A program made the translations under genes and the position numbers. From the NCBI GenBank assembly GCA_021399435.1, contig JAJTUP010000020.1, positions 806,001 to 870,000 of the forward strand: DNA of 64,000 nucleotides. Reading direction: 5' to 3'. Shown here one piece after another: positions 11,914 through 22,043 of the stretch (the first letter of the stretch is position 1; each line of letters opens with the position of its first letter). The notes under the pieces were generated by a model, which was given only the letters and a program-made list of their open reading frames with translations, had not been told where the DNA came from and did not search any database. This DNA is from Diaporthe sp. PMI_573 (Eukaryota; Ascomycota; Sordariomycetes; Diaporthales; Diaporthaceae).

Positions 11914-13663
11914 CTAGAGATTACGGTGAAAAGTCGGCGCTCCTAGCTGTTCACGCCACCTACGACCTTTGAACATGAGGATAACCACCCCTGAGTACAA
12001 CGAGAGGCCGCAAATGGCCACGATAGCCCACGCGGTGCCAAAAGTGGTCTTCTCCGCGAACGGAATCATATAGAAGCCCAGAGTGAACGAGAAGACCTGA
12101 CGGCCGAAATTTAGCAGAGTGGAAATTTCAGCTGACTGCGGTTTGTAGCACTGCAGAGACGGCTTGGTCAGCATCACTTCACACCCGTGGGCTCGAGGTC
12201 ACAATAGACGAGGCTTACATCCGTGATGTACGCATAAATGTTGGTCGTCACAATCTGCAGGCCTACGGCTGCAATTGCGATGCCCATGACGGGGCCCATA
12301 TAATGTGTCTTGAACTGGAAGCATACACCCTCGATGATGACACCGATGGGGATGAGTATGGCTCCTGGGATAGTGGCGTACAGGCGACTTTCGGGATTGA
12401 TATCGCCATTGTGGGACTTGGCGTGCAGATAGACAAGTCGGTCGGATACAGGACCTGCTGATATCTCTCCGATGAGGGTACCGATAAAGGTTGAAAGGCC
12501 TATTGCCAAGCCGATGCCGACAGTGTCCTATGTGATACACACGTTAGCAAGTCCCTGTGTCACTGGCATGTTGTCTTTATTCAACAGTGCAAAAACAAGG
12601 AATTCGAAAGAAAGAAACCATACAAAATGGTAGATGCTCCCGAATGCCGCTGCGCCGGTAACGGCAAACAGCACGCTGCCCAGCCCGAAGTGGATGGCGT
12701 AGTACAATGCTGGCAAAAGCACGCTCGGGTATCGCAACATCAAGAAGACATGGGTAAAGTCCCACAGCTTCAGCTTCCTCTTCACTGCGCCACTCCGAGT
12801 CCTGAAGGTGAATAGGTCAAGCCAGCTGACTGGGCCCTGTAGTGACTCGCCCGTGGAGTTATTACGATGATATAACGTCTCCGGGAGAGCGACAAGCAGC
12901 AGGACCCAGGTGGAGCCAAGAATGATGGCGGGAATCCAGAAACACCATCTCCAGCCGAGATACTTCGCGATGGGCCCACCGATCATGCCAGCAACATGTG
13001 CACCGTTGGTGACGAAGACAGTATAAACCCCCATGAACCTTCCTCGCTCGTGCATGAAGAACATATCAGCCACGCAGGCCGCACCAATGCCCATCCCGGC
13101 TGAGGTCCCAACACCGACAAAGAATCTTGCTACCAGGACACCAGACCACGTCTCCGCCGCAGCGGAGGCCGCATGGCTGGCCACGCCGATGGCGGTGACG
13201 ACGAGGAAGACGGGCCGGCGGCCATAGACGTTGGCTACCGGTGCGAGGAAGAGCGGGGCGATGCCGGCGCCGAGAATGGCGACGTTGGTGCAGTAGGAGG
13301 CGGTTGTGACGGAGATGTGGAACGACTTTGACACGGGGACGAAGGCGCTGTTGATCACGGCCTGTGTGAATGGTCCCAGGAAGGCGAGGTACGAGACCTG
13401 GAAGAGCACCCAGAGCTTGAGTTTGGAAGGCCAGTTGAGAGGGTCCTTGGGGTCGTCTGAACGAAGTCTTGTCAGGATGTTCTTGGACTACAAGGATAAT
13501 ACTGGATAGTGTACATACCTGATGGTTGCGGCCTCAATGGAAGGCCATGAGTGTCAAGTTTCAGGGGTCCGGTCTCCTCGGAAGCTTTGTGGGCTTGGTC
13601 TTCGAGGTGGGAGACATGGTGCTTGACCGGAGTCTGGCCTTCTTCTGTGTCTCCTTTGTCCAT
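11914..13663 (-). CDS. MFS transporter, DHA1-like, 12 TM
   Basis: Four exons on the minus strand: 13663-13519, 13456-12624, 12527-12219, 12150-11914. They give 507 residues, with branch points CCTGACA, GCTAACG and GCTGACC before the acceptors. A hydrophilic N-terminus (about 50 residues) ends in the DPxDPLNWPxxxK motif that precedes TM1 in fungal DHA1 transporters. The loop between TM2 and TM3 holds VANVYGRRPVF (variant of the MFS signature), followed by RFFVGVGTSAG and ERGRFMG; the C-terminal half has SDCYKP-like and LNFGRQVFSFTLGFY motifs. It is a plasma-membrane proton-coupled carrier by family. The substrate is unknown. It diverges from the dihydroxyphthalate-decarboxylase-like gene, with about 600 bases between starts, which makes an aromatic acid a reasonable guess. 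Confidence 0.9.
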
Positions 13664-14260
13664 GTCTGAAGCAAATGTGATGAAGCCAATGCAAGGTCAG
13701 AAAGGCGGAGAAAGAAAAAAAAAAAAAAGGCTGGGCGAAGGCTTGTTTCTATGCAGATCATTGCGACCTGATAAATCGACCGAGCCGATGCTACCTGCCG
13801 ATGTATCCTCGCTCATTGCTGACGGCTGGAAGGATACAATGCGGAGAAGCATGGTCATAGACTAAGCACAGAACAACGGAAATGGCCCATAGTGATCGGC
13901 ATTATACCGATGCAACATAGCCTAGGGCAGTATACGCCACGTGAGGCTCGCGAGACCTTCGAGGTTTTAACTGGTGGGGGCCGAGTTCCGGTGTGGCGTT
14001 CGAGATGGTGGGAGGTTTCCCGCAGTGCTTCTCCATCTCTCGGCGGATGAATCACCCGGGCGTAAGATATTGGCGAGACGCGAGAGGCTAATGTTCTTAT
14101 GTGACACTGCTGATCAGAATACTACGTATCTGGTAAATGGGGTTTGCGGAGCATCTCACCCAGGCCAGGCCAGCATCCCGCACTTGGACATTGAATTGAT
14201 CTCCCTTCTTGAAGTACCTGTTTCATCACTCTCACAACAACCATACCTTCAAGTGTCAAG
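13664..14260. promoter_or_regulatory. Shared divergent promoter, MFS / decarboxylase
   Basis: The 597 bases between two divergent ATGs contain no convincing gene. There is a 14-base A run (13715-13728) about 50 bases upstream of the MFS start; poly(dA:dT) tracts like this often keep fungal promoters nucleosome-poor. Co-regulation of the two genes is inferred from the layout, not shown. Confidence 0.5.
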
Positions 14261-15361
14261 ATGGCGCCTTTTCCAATCACATTTGCATCGGGGTTGTATG
14301 ACCGAATGATCCCACTTGCCACAGGCGAGGTACGCCCGACCGGCATTGACCTCAACTTTCTAGAGTTGGATCATCCTCGAGATGTCTTTGACCGCATGGT
14401 GTCGACCCAGGACTTTGACTGCTCCGAGCTATCAGCATCGTAAGCACAAGTTGTCTTATCTTAGTTCCAATTACTTTGTAGTTTGGGATATCCCAGAGAG
14501 CATTACTTGAGGCCCTGGAGTTGAGAATTAACACACACCAGAGAATACATCACGATGTACGCCGCAGGAAAAAGAGACTTCATCGCCATCCCGGTCTTCC
14601 CATCGCGGGCTTTCCGCCACAGCTTCATTGCCGTCAATGGCGATCGGATCAAGTCACCCGAGGATCTGAATGGGAAGCGTATCGGCGTGCAGCATTACAC
14701 CATGACTGCTGCGGTGTGGCAGAGGGGTTTGCTGCAGCACGAATACGGCGTAGACCTCAGTTCTATAGAATGGGTAGAAGGCAAGATGGAGGGACCGGGA
14801 TCACATGGCAAGCCATCTAGTCTCCCTGCTCTGAAGCCGGTCAAGATCACACAAAACACCAACCCCGAGAAGTCGCTCAGTGATCTACTCCGCGACGGCG
14901 AGATAGACGCGACCATAGGAGCGGACCCGCCAGAGTGTCTGGGCAACTCGCCGCATATCAGGCGGCTGTTTCCGGACTTCAAGCAGGTTGAGAAAGACTA
15001 CTTCAAACGGACTGGGATATTCCCCATCATGCACCTGGTGGCGATCAGGCGGGAGCTGTACGAGAAGAATAAGTGGATCGCGACGAACCTGTTCGAGGCG
15101 CTGGACGACAGTAAGGAACTGGCGAGGAAGAGGATGCTGACGACAAGTGCCCTGAGGTATATGCTCCCGTGGCTGCCGGAGGCAATCGATGATATTAGGG
15201 AGACATTTGGTGAGGACTGCTGGCCCTATGGGCTGGAGGCAAACAGGAAGACGCTCGAGGCTTTGGTCACGTACTTGGAGGAACAGTCCATGATCGACCG
15301 GAAGATACCAATTGAGGAGTTATTTGCGCCTGTGAGGCCTGCCAACTTCAGGATCAGATAG
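14261..15361 (+). CDS. 4,5-dihydroxyphthalate decarboxylase-like protein
   Basis: Two exons, 14261-14439 and 14542-15361, give 332 residues, close to the length of bacterial Pht5-type enzymes. The phase-2 join yields FDCSELSASEYITMYAAG, matching the family's region around 'D-x-S-E-L-S'. Other family-like parts are the start FASGLYDRMIPLATGEVRPTG, LNGKRIGVQHYTMTAAVWQRG, DGEIDATIGADPP and RRLFPDF. The bacterial enzyme removes one carboxyl group from 4,5-dihydroxyphthalate to make protocatechuate in phthalate catabolism; the fold resembles periplasmic-binding (NMT1/THI5-like) proteins. No signal peptide, so cytosolic. The substrate in this fungus is not known; the annotation is by resemblance. 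Flanking transporters support a catabolic role. Confidence 0.85.
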
Positions 15362-15744
15362 GGCTGCATGGATGGAACGCTCTTATCCGCCGCCAATGCT
15401 TGCTTAGCATCAGGTTGAGCAATACTACTTGACGAGAGCTCTATGGTGAAGAGACGGCAGCTCCAAGAACACATTGAGGTGATAGCCTGAAGGATGCATC
15501 TCCTACAGTCTAAGCTCATTTAGACGCCGATAAGGTTGTTTACAAGTCAATTTACCAAGATCTCGCACGTCTGCTGTATCTGAAACAGCCGTCCAAAGCA
15601 TTCTCATTACTCGATTTCATTACAAGCCCCATGCCCAGTGACAGCAGTCGAAGAGGCTTCCAGATGTTAACACACTCGGCGCTCGTCGTTTCTCAGTCAT
15701 AAACCAGTGCTACATTCATGGTCTGCGCGATACTGCTAGCCCTG
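15362..15744. other. Intergenic between convergent genes
   Basis: Holds the 3' ends of the decarboxylase-like gene and the TDT transporter. No gene seen. Confidence 0.6.
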
Positions 15745-16941
15745 TCACTCGACATCTCCAGTTTCTGGCTCACCGCTAATGTCTTCCAAGTCTTCATCAC
15801 GGCCAGGCCATAACACTTCTCTCCGCATGACCGCTCTTATGTTCATGATCGCAACATAAACCCACAGCACAAACAGTCCCACCGTAGCCACCGTCACTAC
15901 AACCTTGACGCTGCTGAGGTCCATCGCATCTGCGAGCTGGAGCAGCGCAATGAACAGCCCAACATTTGGAAAGATGAAACCCCACCAGTTGAGCGTGAAG
16001 TGCGCCTCCTTGATTGAGAGGAGCACGCCGACGGTGCTCAGAGCGCTGAACCAGAACGCGATGAGCCACATGAACACGCCAACGGCCACAGCCACAGCCT
16101 TGAAGACATCTCCGACGGGGATGGAGTCGATGCCCAGGAAGCCCTCGGGAATGTGCCTCGGCGCCTGCATGCCGAGCGCCACGAACGTGTTCACGGTGTA
16201 CGAAGCCGGCCCGACGGCAACAAACATGGCCGGTCGGTTGGACGCGTCAGGGAGATCGGTATTGATGAGGCGAGTTACGTAGATGGTGAGCATAAAATAT
16301 GCCACCGTCCACCCCAGACCCTGGAACGCTATGCTGCCGATGAACATGGGCAGGCCGGGAATCGCTGGTTGGTTCTTGAGAAGTGCGCTGCCGAGTACGC
16401 CCAGCATCAGGAAGGGGTACACTGGCAGGATCCATGATGGTAATGCGTCTGCGACCGGGAGTTTCTCGCGGTCAAAGATGATGTGGTACTGGAAGACGGC
16501 GACTAGCATGACGATGCCAGCGTAGATCCAATATAGCACTTCGATGGTCTTCAGAAGCCAGCTCCCTGTGATCGGAACTGCGTAGAGGTCGACGCAGTAC
16601 AGGATCATTGCGATGCTGACGAAGTATGCGCCGAAGAAGAAACTCTCGTGTGGATGATGCAGGCTACGCAGCAGTCTCCCTCTTGCTGTACTGAATCGAT
16701 ATGTGATGAGGCCAGAGAAGAAGATGAAGAGAGCGACATTGAGAATGGCCAATGCCCACCCAACAGCCCCTAGGGCGATAACGTTGTATGGCTGCTGCCC
16801 GATCAACGTAGCCAGAGCTCCGGTTGACATGTTGACCTCGAACCATGCCCAGGTGAAGTGGTGTAGTCGTTCGCTCCACGGAAGGCCATCTTTGGTACCT
16901 CCATCTGGCTGCCTTCGAAGGAGAGGTGTGTTTTCGGACAT
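15745..16941 (-). CDS. C4-dicarboxylate / malic acid transporter, TDT family
   Basis: Intronless, 398 residues, starting with MSENTPLLRRQ. The hydrophilic N-terminus (about 25 residues) leads into the family-typical FTWAWFEVNMSTGALATLI stretch. About ten membrane segments follow, with the conserved FxGxxAFQGLGW region mid-protein and FVAVGPASYTVNTFVALG, where fungal TDT proteins share the 'R-P-x-M-F-x-x-V-G-P' motif. The family includes Schizosaccharomyces malate permease Mae1 and the sulfite exporter Ssu1, so the substrate could be a dicarboxylate or another anion. The tail is acidic and cytosolic. It converges on the decarboxylase-like gene. In that context uptake of a carboxylated substrate is plausible but unproven. 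Confidence 0.9.
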   Translation of the reverse strand: MSENTPLLRRQPDGGTKDGLPWSERLHHFTWAWFEVNMSTGALATLIGQQPYNVIALGAVGWALAILNVALFIFFSGLITYRFSTARGRLLRSLHHPHESFFFGAYFVSIAMILYCVDLYAVPITGSWLLKTIEVLYWIYAGIVMLVAVFQYHIIFDREKLPVADALPSWILPVYPFLMLGVLGSALLKNQPAIPGLPMFIGSIAFQGLGWTVAYFMLTIYVTRLINTDLPDASNRPAMFVAVGPASYTVNTFVALGMQAPRHIPEGFLGIDSIPVGDVFKAVAVAVGVFMWLIAFWFSALSTVGVLLSIKEAHFTLNWWGFIFPNVGLFIALLQLADAMDLSSVKVVVTVATVGLFVLWVYVAIMNIRAVMRREVLWPGRDEDLEDISGEPETGDVE

Positions 16942-17672
16942 GGTTTAATGCTGACTGGAGCAATTGGTGAGGAGAAGTTCTAGCCAAGCCTACCGCGAAG
17001 CTGTCAGTAGACATGTCTTGACATTTGGGATGTTGACGTCATGAAAGTACCCTACAGCCCACTATGCCCACGTCACTCAAGTGTAGAAGAAATCCCCAGT
17101 GGAGAGGGGCATGTTGATAAATTGCATGCCCACCCTGGCCTCTGAAATGGCATTCAATTGAAAAATGAACAGACTTAATTGCTCTCCGTGCAACTGATGA
17201 AGTCGTGCACTAAGTCCAAGATACCTGTACAATAGCCATCTATGATATATTATGAGCGCGGGTCTGCCCAGCCAAGCCATGCGACAGACAACTGACAGTG
17301 TGAGTTTACGAAACCTCGAGCAGGGAGTCCGCGATGATTGAATGCTGATAACCACCTACGCGTCGCAGGTGTGATGCTGGATCGGGCTCGTTTGACGGCC
17401 GGTGCCGAACGGGCTACATCGGAACCCGATGCTACCTAGCTGCCTGGCAGCTGCCTGGCTGCTGTGCCGCGTTCAGAATGTTACACAGCGCAAATGGGAC
17501 TCATAATAATGCAATAACTCGCGTACTAGCCGGCGTCATGGAGGCGGTCTGCTATGTGGTCTCACAATACTCAGCGGTGGAGGTCTATGGTGGTGTCAAT
17601 GCTAAATTATATGAACTTTGGACAATACCCAGCCAGAAATTCGTTGGGACACGACCGAGTTCCTTCTCTTTT
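16942..17672. other. Intergenic between divergent genes
   Basis: About 730 bases without a supported gene. Near 17440-17465 there is a small CTGCCTGG-type repeat (GCTGCCTGGCAGCTGCCTGGCTGCTG). Confidence 0.5.
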
Positions 17673-17678
17673 TATAAT
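17673..17678 (+). promoter_or_regulatory. TATA-like box of the CorA-like gene
   Basis: TATAAT following a T-rich run, about 90 bases before the ATG at 17767. A motif match only, but its spacing supports choosing 17767 over an earlier in-frame ATG at 17554. Confidence 0.4.
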
Positions 17679-17766
17679 CTGTTACGGCACGTGTCAGCTT
17701 GACTTTCTCGCGATTTGGCCTTCCACTCCGACCTGTGGGACGCCAACGACTGATTACCCGATCACG

Positions 17767-20316
17767 ATGTCTGAAACACATTCAAATAACGGGGAACTCG
17801 TCCCTTCCATGGAGTCTGCGATACCCATGGAACCGGGGCCAAGTGTGCAAGAACCGAGAAATGGTGACAGCAGCGAGACTTCAGCATCCAAGGCCCTGGC
17901 CAGTATCGTCAAGTTCTTAGGCAGTGAAGAAGAGCAATCCGTCACGATCAAAGACGTTCTTCAACACATGGAGTCTTTGAGCACGGCATTGACAGTCAAT
18001 TCACGCCTTCTGGAGAGGAATTTTACTACGGCGGCAGCAGGCATATCACCAAGGTCTTCTGGAAACGTTGAATCTCAAGGCAGCGTGCCCGCCAGCCTTG
18101 GCACAGCCGACACCCAGAACGCGTTAGAAGAGCGTAAGAATCTATATAAGCGGCTGCGTGATCCAAAGGACTATGAATATTTTGAAGAGGAATGCTTGAG
18201 TGTGCTGCTTGATGCATACCACGGCGGAGATCTAAAGTTACGCCTATCGGCTAACATGCCATCTCTCGAAGATTTCACCGGAGACGGACAGTTTTGGAAT
18301 AGAGTCAAGGAACAATGGCGCAAAAAACACCCATCTTGTAAGTTCTACAGATCGACAAGATACTGGTACCCAAAGATTACACAGGTAGAGTCCTCCCGAC
18401 CGCGAGAGGACTGTCGATCAGAAGAATCGGAGCCCTTGAAGGGATACCTTGATCTCCATGATCCACCCCCTCTGGGAAACATTTGGTAAGCTGTCAATCT
18501 TGAATACATCTGAGACTATTTAGTTGATGGATATCACAGGTGGATGATGGAAAGCCCCATCAATAAATTCGGACGCCTAGTACATGATATACAGGGACTC
18601 GGATCCGGCTTTGGGGACGAATTGAGCATTGCAGGGCACCCACTGAAAATTCTACCGGGACTCAGAGCCGGCGTTGGGGGACTCGACAACATGCGATCCA
18701 GGACGATGCCTATCGATGAGGTTTTGAACCTCGTGCGATGCTTTCTACAGAGCGAATTGGAAAGCCCTGCAGGTGCGCTCTCCAATCGATTAGACGTGAT
18801 AATAGCAAGTAGTGGCTTGCGGCGCTTTTTGGTGGCCTTCACCAATCCGTCCGATCCATCGGCCCAGTCCCGTTGTATTTACCCTGGCACCTTCGTCCTT
18901 CTCCTGATGGAATACCATTTGGTTCACTTCGCCCCGGTCGAATCAGCCGCCCGCTCAATGCCTCGCCCGCAACAAGATCAACAATCTGCTGGATTGGCAC
19001 TGGAACGGCAACAAGTAAAAGTAAATGTCAAGGTCGGCGGGAAAGGGCATCAGCTATTCGAAGAGCGCATGTTGTCGTTATCGCTCCTCATATACCAACA
19101 TGGGACCTTCAGACTTGTCGCCCTCGGAGACAAAGGAGCCAAAGTTCGTGTTGACAAGGGATCCGCCTTTGAAGGAGACGAGGAAAATCGAATTCCATAC
19201 ATTGATCCCCATACTTTAGGAAAGGCAGCTGGTCTTTCTCATTTTCTCATTACTCTAGCCTGGATGATAGAGACGTGGCAGAATGGCTGGAGCAGGACAT
19301 TGAATGCTATTGACGAGATCGTTGGCTTCAACGTGAGTTCAATGTTTACGGACTACCCATCCACTGACGCCGTATCTTTTAGCGAGGGAAGCTGATAACT
19401 TGACAAGATGAGCGATACATTCGATGACGAACGCTTGGAGACATACTTTTTTGATAGCTCGAGTTCGATGGACCTGTCGAAGCAGTACTTCACAGTTCTC
19501 CAACTGTTACGCGACGCCAGACGACGGATTGAGGACAACCATGCTAACTAGAAAAGGCTTTGTGGCATAATTGATTTCTCAGACGCAGAGAGCACACGCG
19601 ATCTACTAGAGGATATATTCGATAACAACGAAGATACCTTGTCCAACTGGAAGTCGCAACTAGATACGATGACCATCTTCTTCGACGAACAGACCAAACT
19701 CCTCCAGGAACGCATCGATAGAAAGACGGAAGAAGTCAAGTCTTTACGGGATGGGGTATGTCCTGACCAGCTACCATCCAGTTCGACGCTTCGCCTCTTT
19801 GCATTAAATAATTGTTTGATGACATTTGGAGACTGACAAAGCTGTCTTTAGTTATTCAACGCAACATCAGTCAGAGAAGCGATGAAAGCCATGGCACTGA
19901 GTCGCGCAATATATATATTTACAATCGTTACCATCTTCTATACCCCTCTCGGGTTTATGGCAGTACGTAAGCCACGCTTTGGACGGTATGAACATGGACT
20001 AAAAGACATTGCACAGACACTTTGGGCACTACCCGTTCTGAACACAACTGCCGATGGCGAGAGCATCCATCCGTCCTTACCCACCATCGTGAATACTTTT
20101 GTTATGATACCATTGCTGACTTATATTCTCTGTGGGCTTCTGGCTTGGTATCACAGGTCGGACAGAGCTTCAAAGCACTTAAAAGGAGCTCGAGGCAAGC
20201 TTGTGGGATTCCTCAGTGTGGCCAGGACTCGGTTCTCCGATTTGATGCGCAGGCCCTCGCGCAAGGACGAAGCGAATCGCTCGGAAAATGAGCTAGAGAA
20301 TTCGCAGAGTGTATAG
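17767..20316 (+). pseudogene. CorA-like two-TM protein gene with in-frame TAG
   Basis: Five exons: 17767-18485, 18540-19332, 19408-19755, 19852-19962, 20017-20316. They total 756 codons if read through. The C-terminal region matches fungal CorA-like Mg2+-transporter-type proteins: DDERLETYFFD, KQYFTVLQLLR, DGLFNATSVREAMKAMALSRAIY, then two membrane segments (AIYIFTIVTIFYTPLGFMA and TFVMIPLLTYILCGLLAWY). The N-terminal 480 residues are hydrophilic and unrecognised. TAG at 19549-19551 (codon 552) interrupts the frame between EDNHAN and KRLCGIIDF; both sides are in the same frame and coding-like, and a Trp codon (TGG) would fit. As it stands the product would end at 551 residues without either membrane segment. 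I found no convincing intron that removes the stop. A sequencing error or stop readthrough remains possible. Confidence 0.6.
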
Positions 20317-20718
20317 GCTAAGAGGCAGAGAGACGACATTTCTATCGTCGGATCTTTCATATTTCAGTTTATCCAGATTTATCTCTCGCTCAAGGATGTA
20401 TTGATTGCTCAAGTAATCACTCGAGTAGGTTACTACTGGAGTAGGGGTAGTGGTTGCTGAAGCTAGGGCATGGCAGATCGTCCCTTAAACGTACCTAAGT
20501 AGACCATGCGAATTGAGAATCGTGCATGTTGTTGAATGGCATTCTTCTACCGTTAACCGGTCCCGTAAATAAATTGTAGCATCTCCGATCCAGTGCGTAT
20601 ATATGACGTCGCTCCGACTGGTATACACGGAAAACGCAACAAAACACGGGGCAGCGATAATCATGTAGCACATCAGCCGTTGTCTACCATGTCGATTTCT
20701 TGAACTGCCAGGGCAAAC
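20317..20718. other. Intergenic
   Basis: No gene seen. A short imperfect string of CTCAAGTAATCACTCGAGTAG-like words lies near 20407-20435. Confidence 0.5.
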
Positions 20719-21063
20719 ATGGAGATTGTCATCGACGGCGCCAACGCCGTCACAGACGCTGCGACAAACCCATACAACAATGCCAAGGCCGCACTATCAA
20801 CAGCACCACCAAGCGACCAGTATCTCTCCTGGAATGCCCGAGGTGTCGAAGATGTCAAACCGGATGAAGAAGAGACCGCAAGGAAAATCGGTGAAATAAT
20901 GAACAAAGGTTTACAGGACCATACCAGACGCCGATATTGTATTACCAAGAATTGCAATTTAATCAGGCTGACGAGAGCATTCTCAATAATATATTTGTCA
21001 CGAGCATATCCGCCGATCTGTCCAAGAAAGCGTGTTGATATCTGCAGAAAGTCCCTCGAATGA
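20719..21063 (+). pseudogene. Possible gene remnant with frameshift
   Basis: An ATG-started frame encodes a hydrophilic, coding-like N-terminus (about 60 residues, ending EETARKIGEIMNK) and then loses coding character. In another plus-strand frame, from about 20916, the sequence again looks coding (LYYQELQFNQADESILNN, then ISADLSKKAC) and stops at about 21054. The shift suggests a broken gene or an unseen intron. The first part faintly recalls the N-termini of catalase-related proteins (DQYLSW, P-D-E-E-E-T), but that is too weak to name it. Confidence 0.3.
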
Positions 21064-21914
21064 GATCCATTCGAACCAGAAAGCTCAAGGTTTTCGGGGC
21101 CGTGTCCACGGATTTAGATCCTGGCCTTGCAGGTTTCCCCCACTTACACTGCGCCGCCCCTGAGTGCACTCACCCACCCCACTGCTTCAGAGCACTGCCA
21201 AGCAGATCAAGCTCCGGCCACTATCGATCGTGAGTTGGCACTACTCGAGTAGTTGAAATTAAAAAAGAATCATATTCAGAAATGTTCTTTTATCCGTCGG
21301 AGCTTGAAGATCCGCAGCAGCGAAGTGGTCGGAAATGCTGCCAGTGACGCGAGGAATGGAAGTGTGGGCAAGGTCGAGCGAGTCGTAAATCCGGGGGAGC
21401 AGCGGCTAAACATCCCGCGGTCTGCAGTGATCAGTGATCGTTCCCCACAACGAGCGATAGGGGAGCCAATACTCTCCGTGGCCAAGTTGGTTGGTCATTG
21501 ATTTCAAGCCCACCCACGAGGACGACCCCTCTTGCTCGCCGTTTCGGTTTTCAGTCCTGCTGGCCAGTCTTGCACAGCTTCCAGAGGTTGTGTGAAGTAA
21601 CTCGTGGGTGTGCAGATCGAGATAAGCCTAACGCCTGAGCCTGTCCCCGATGTTGCTCGCCTGCACGACCGTTGGCTTTCCGGGAGCAGAGCGCGGCACC
21701 TACCCGGATGCATGACATCGGTTTTGCTCAGCCAAGGGAACTAAGCGCACTTGGTGTATCCACATCACACCCAAGATAGCTGCACAGATCCTGGCTAGAT
21801 TCTAAATAAGCTCAGTATAATCATTTAGTAATGGACGTCTTCCTAGTGCATAAAGAGGCACGGCACGCTGCCAACGAGTAACCACCACGACATCCCAGCT
21901 GTGCCCCTTGAAGC
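21064..21914. other. Intergenic before the FAD monooxygenase
   Basis: No supported gene; presumably 5' regulatory sequence for the monooxygenase in its last few hundred bases. Confidence 0.5.
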
Positions 21915-21922
21915 TATTTAAG
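21915..21922 (+). promoter_or_regulatory. TATA-like box of the FAD monooxygenase gene
   Basis: TATTTAAG about 130 bases before the ATG at 22044, followed by a leader rich in CACCA repeats. Motif-only evidence. Confidence 0.35.
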
Positions 21923-22043
21923 GGTCTTTGTTTTTCCTTTTGACGACAAAATCTGAGATCGTGAGATCGTGAGATTGTCCACTCCAAGAAGCAGCACCAG
22001 CATCACCACCACCAGCACGCGCCAAGACCAGCAGCCAACAACC

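Noticed and set aside
19495..19551. A 57-base in-frame intron that would remove the TAG of the CorA-like gene
   Set aside because: The donor (GTTCTC) is poor, the CTAAC branch would touch the TAG acceptor, and it would delete the conserved VLQLLR motif.
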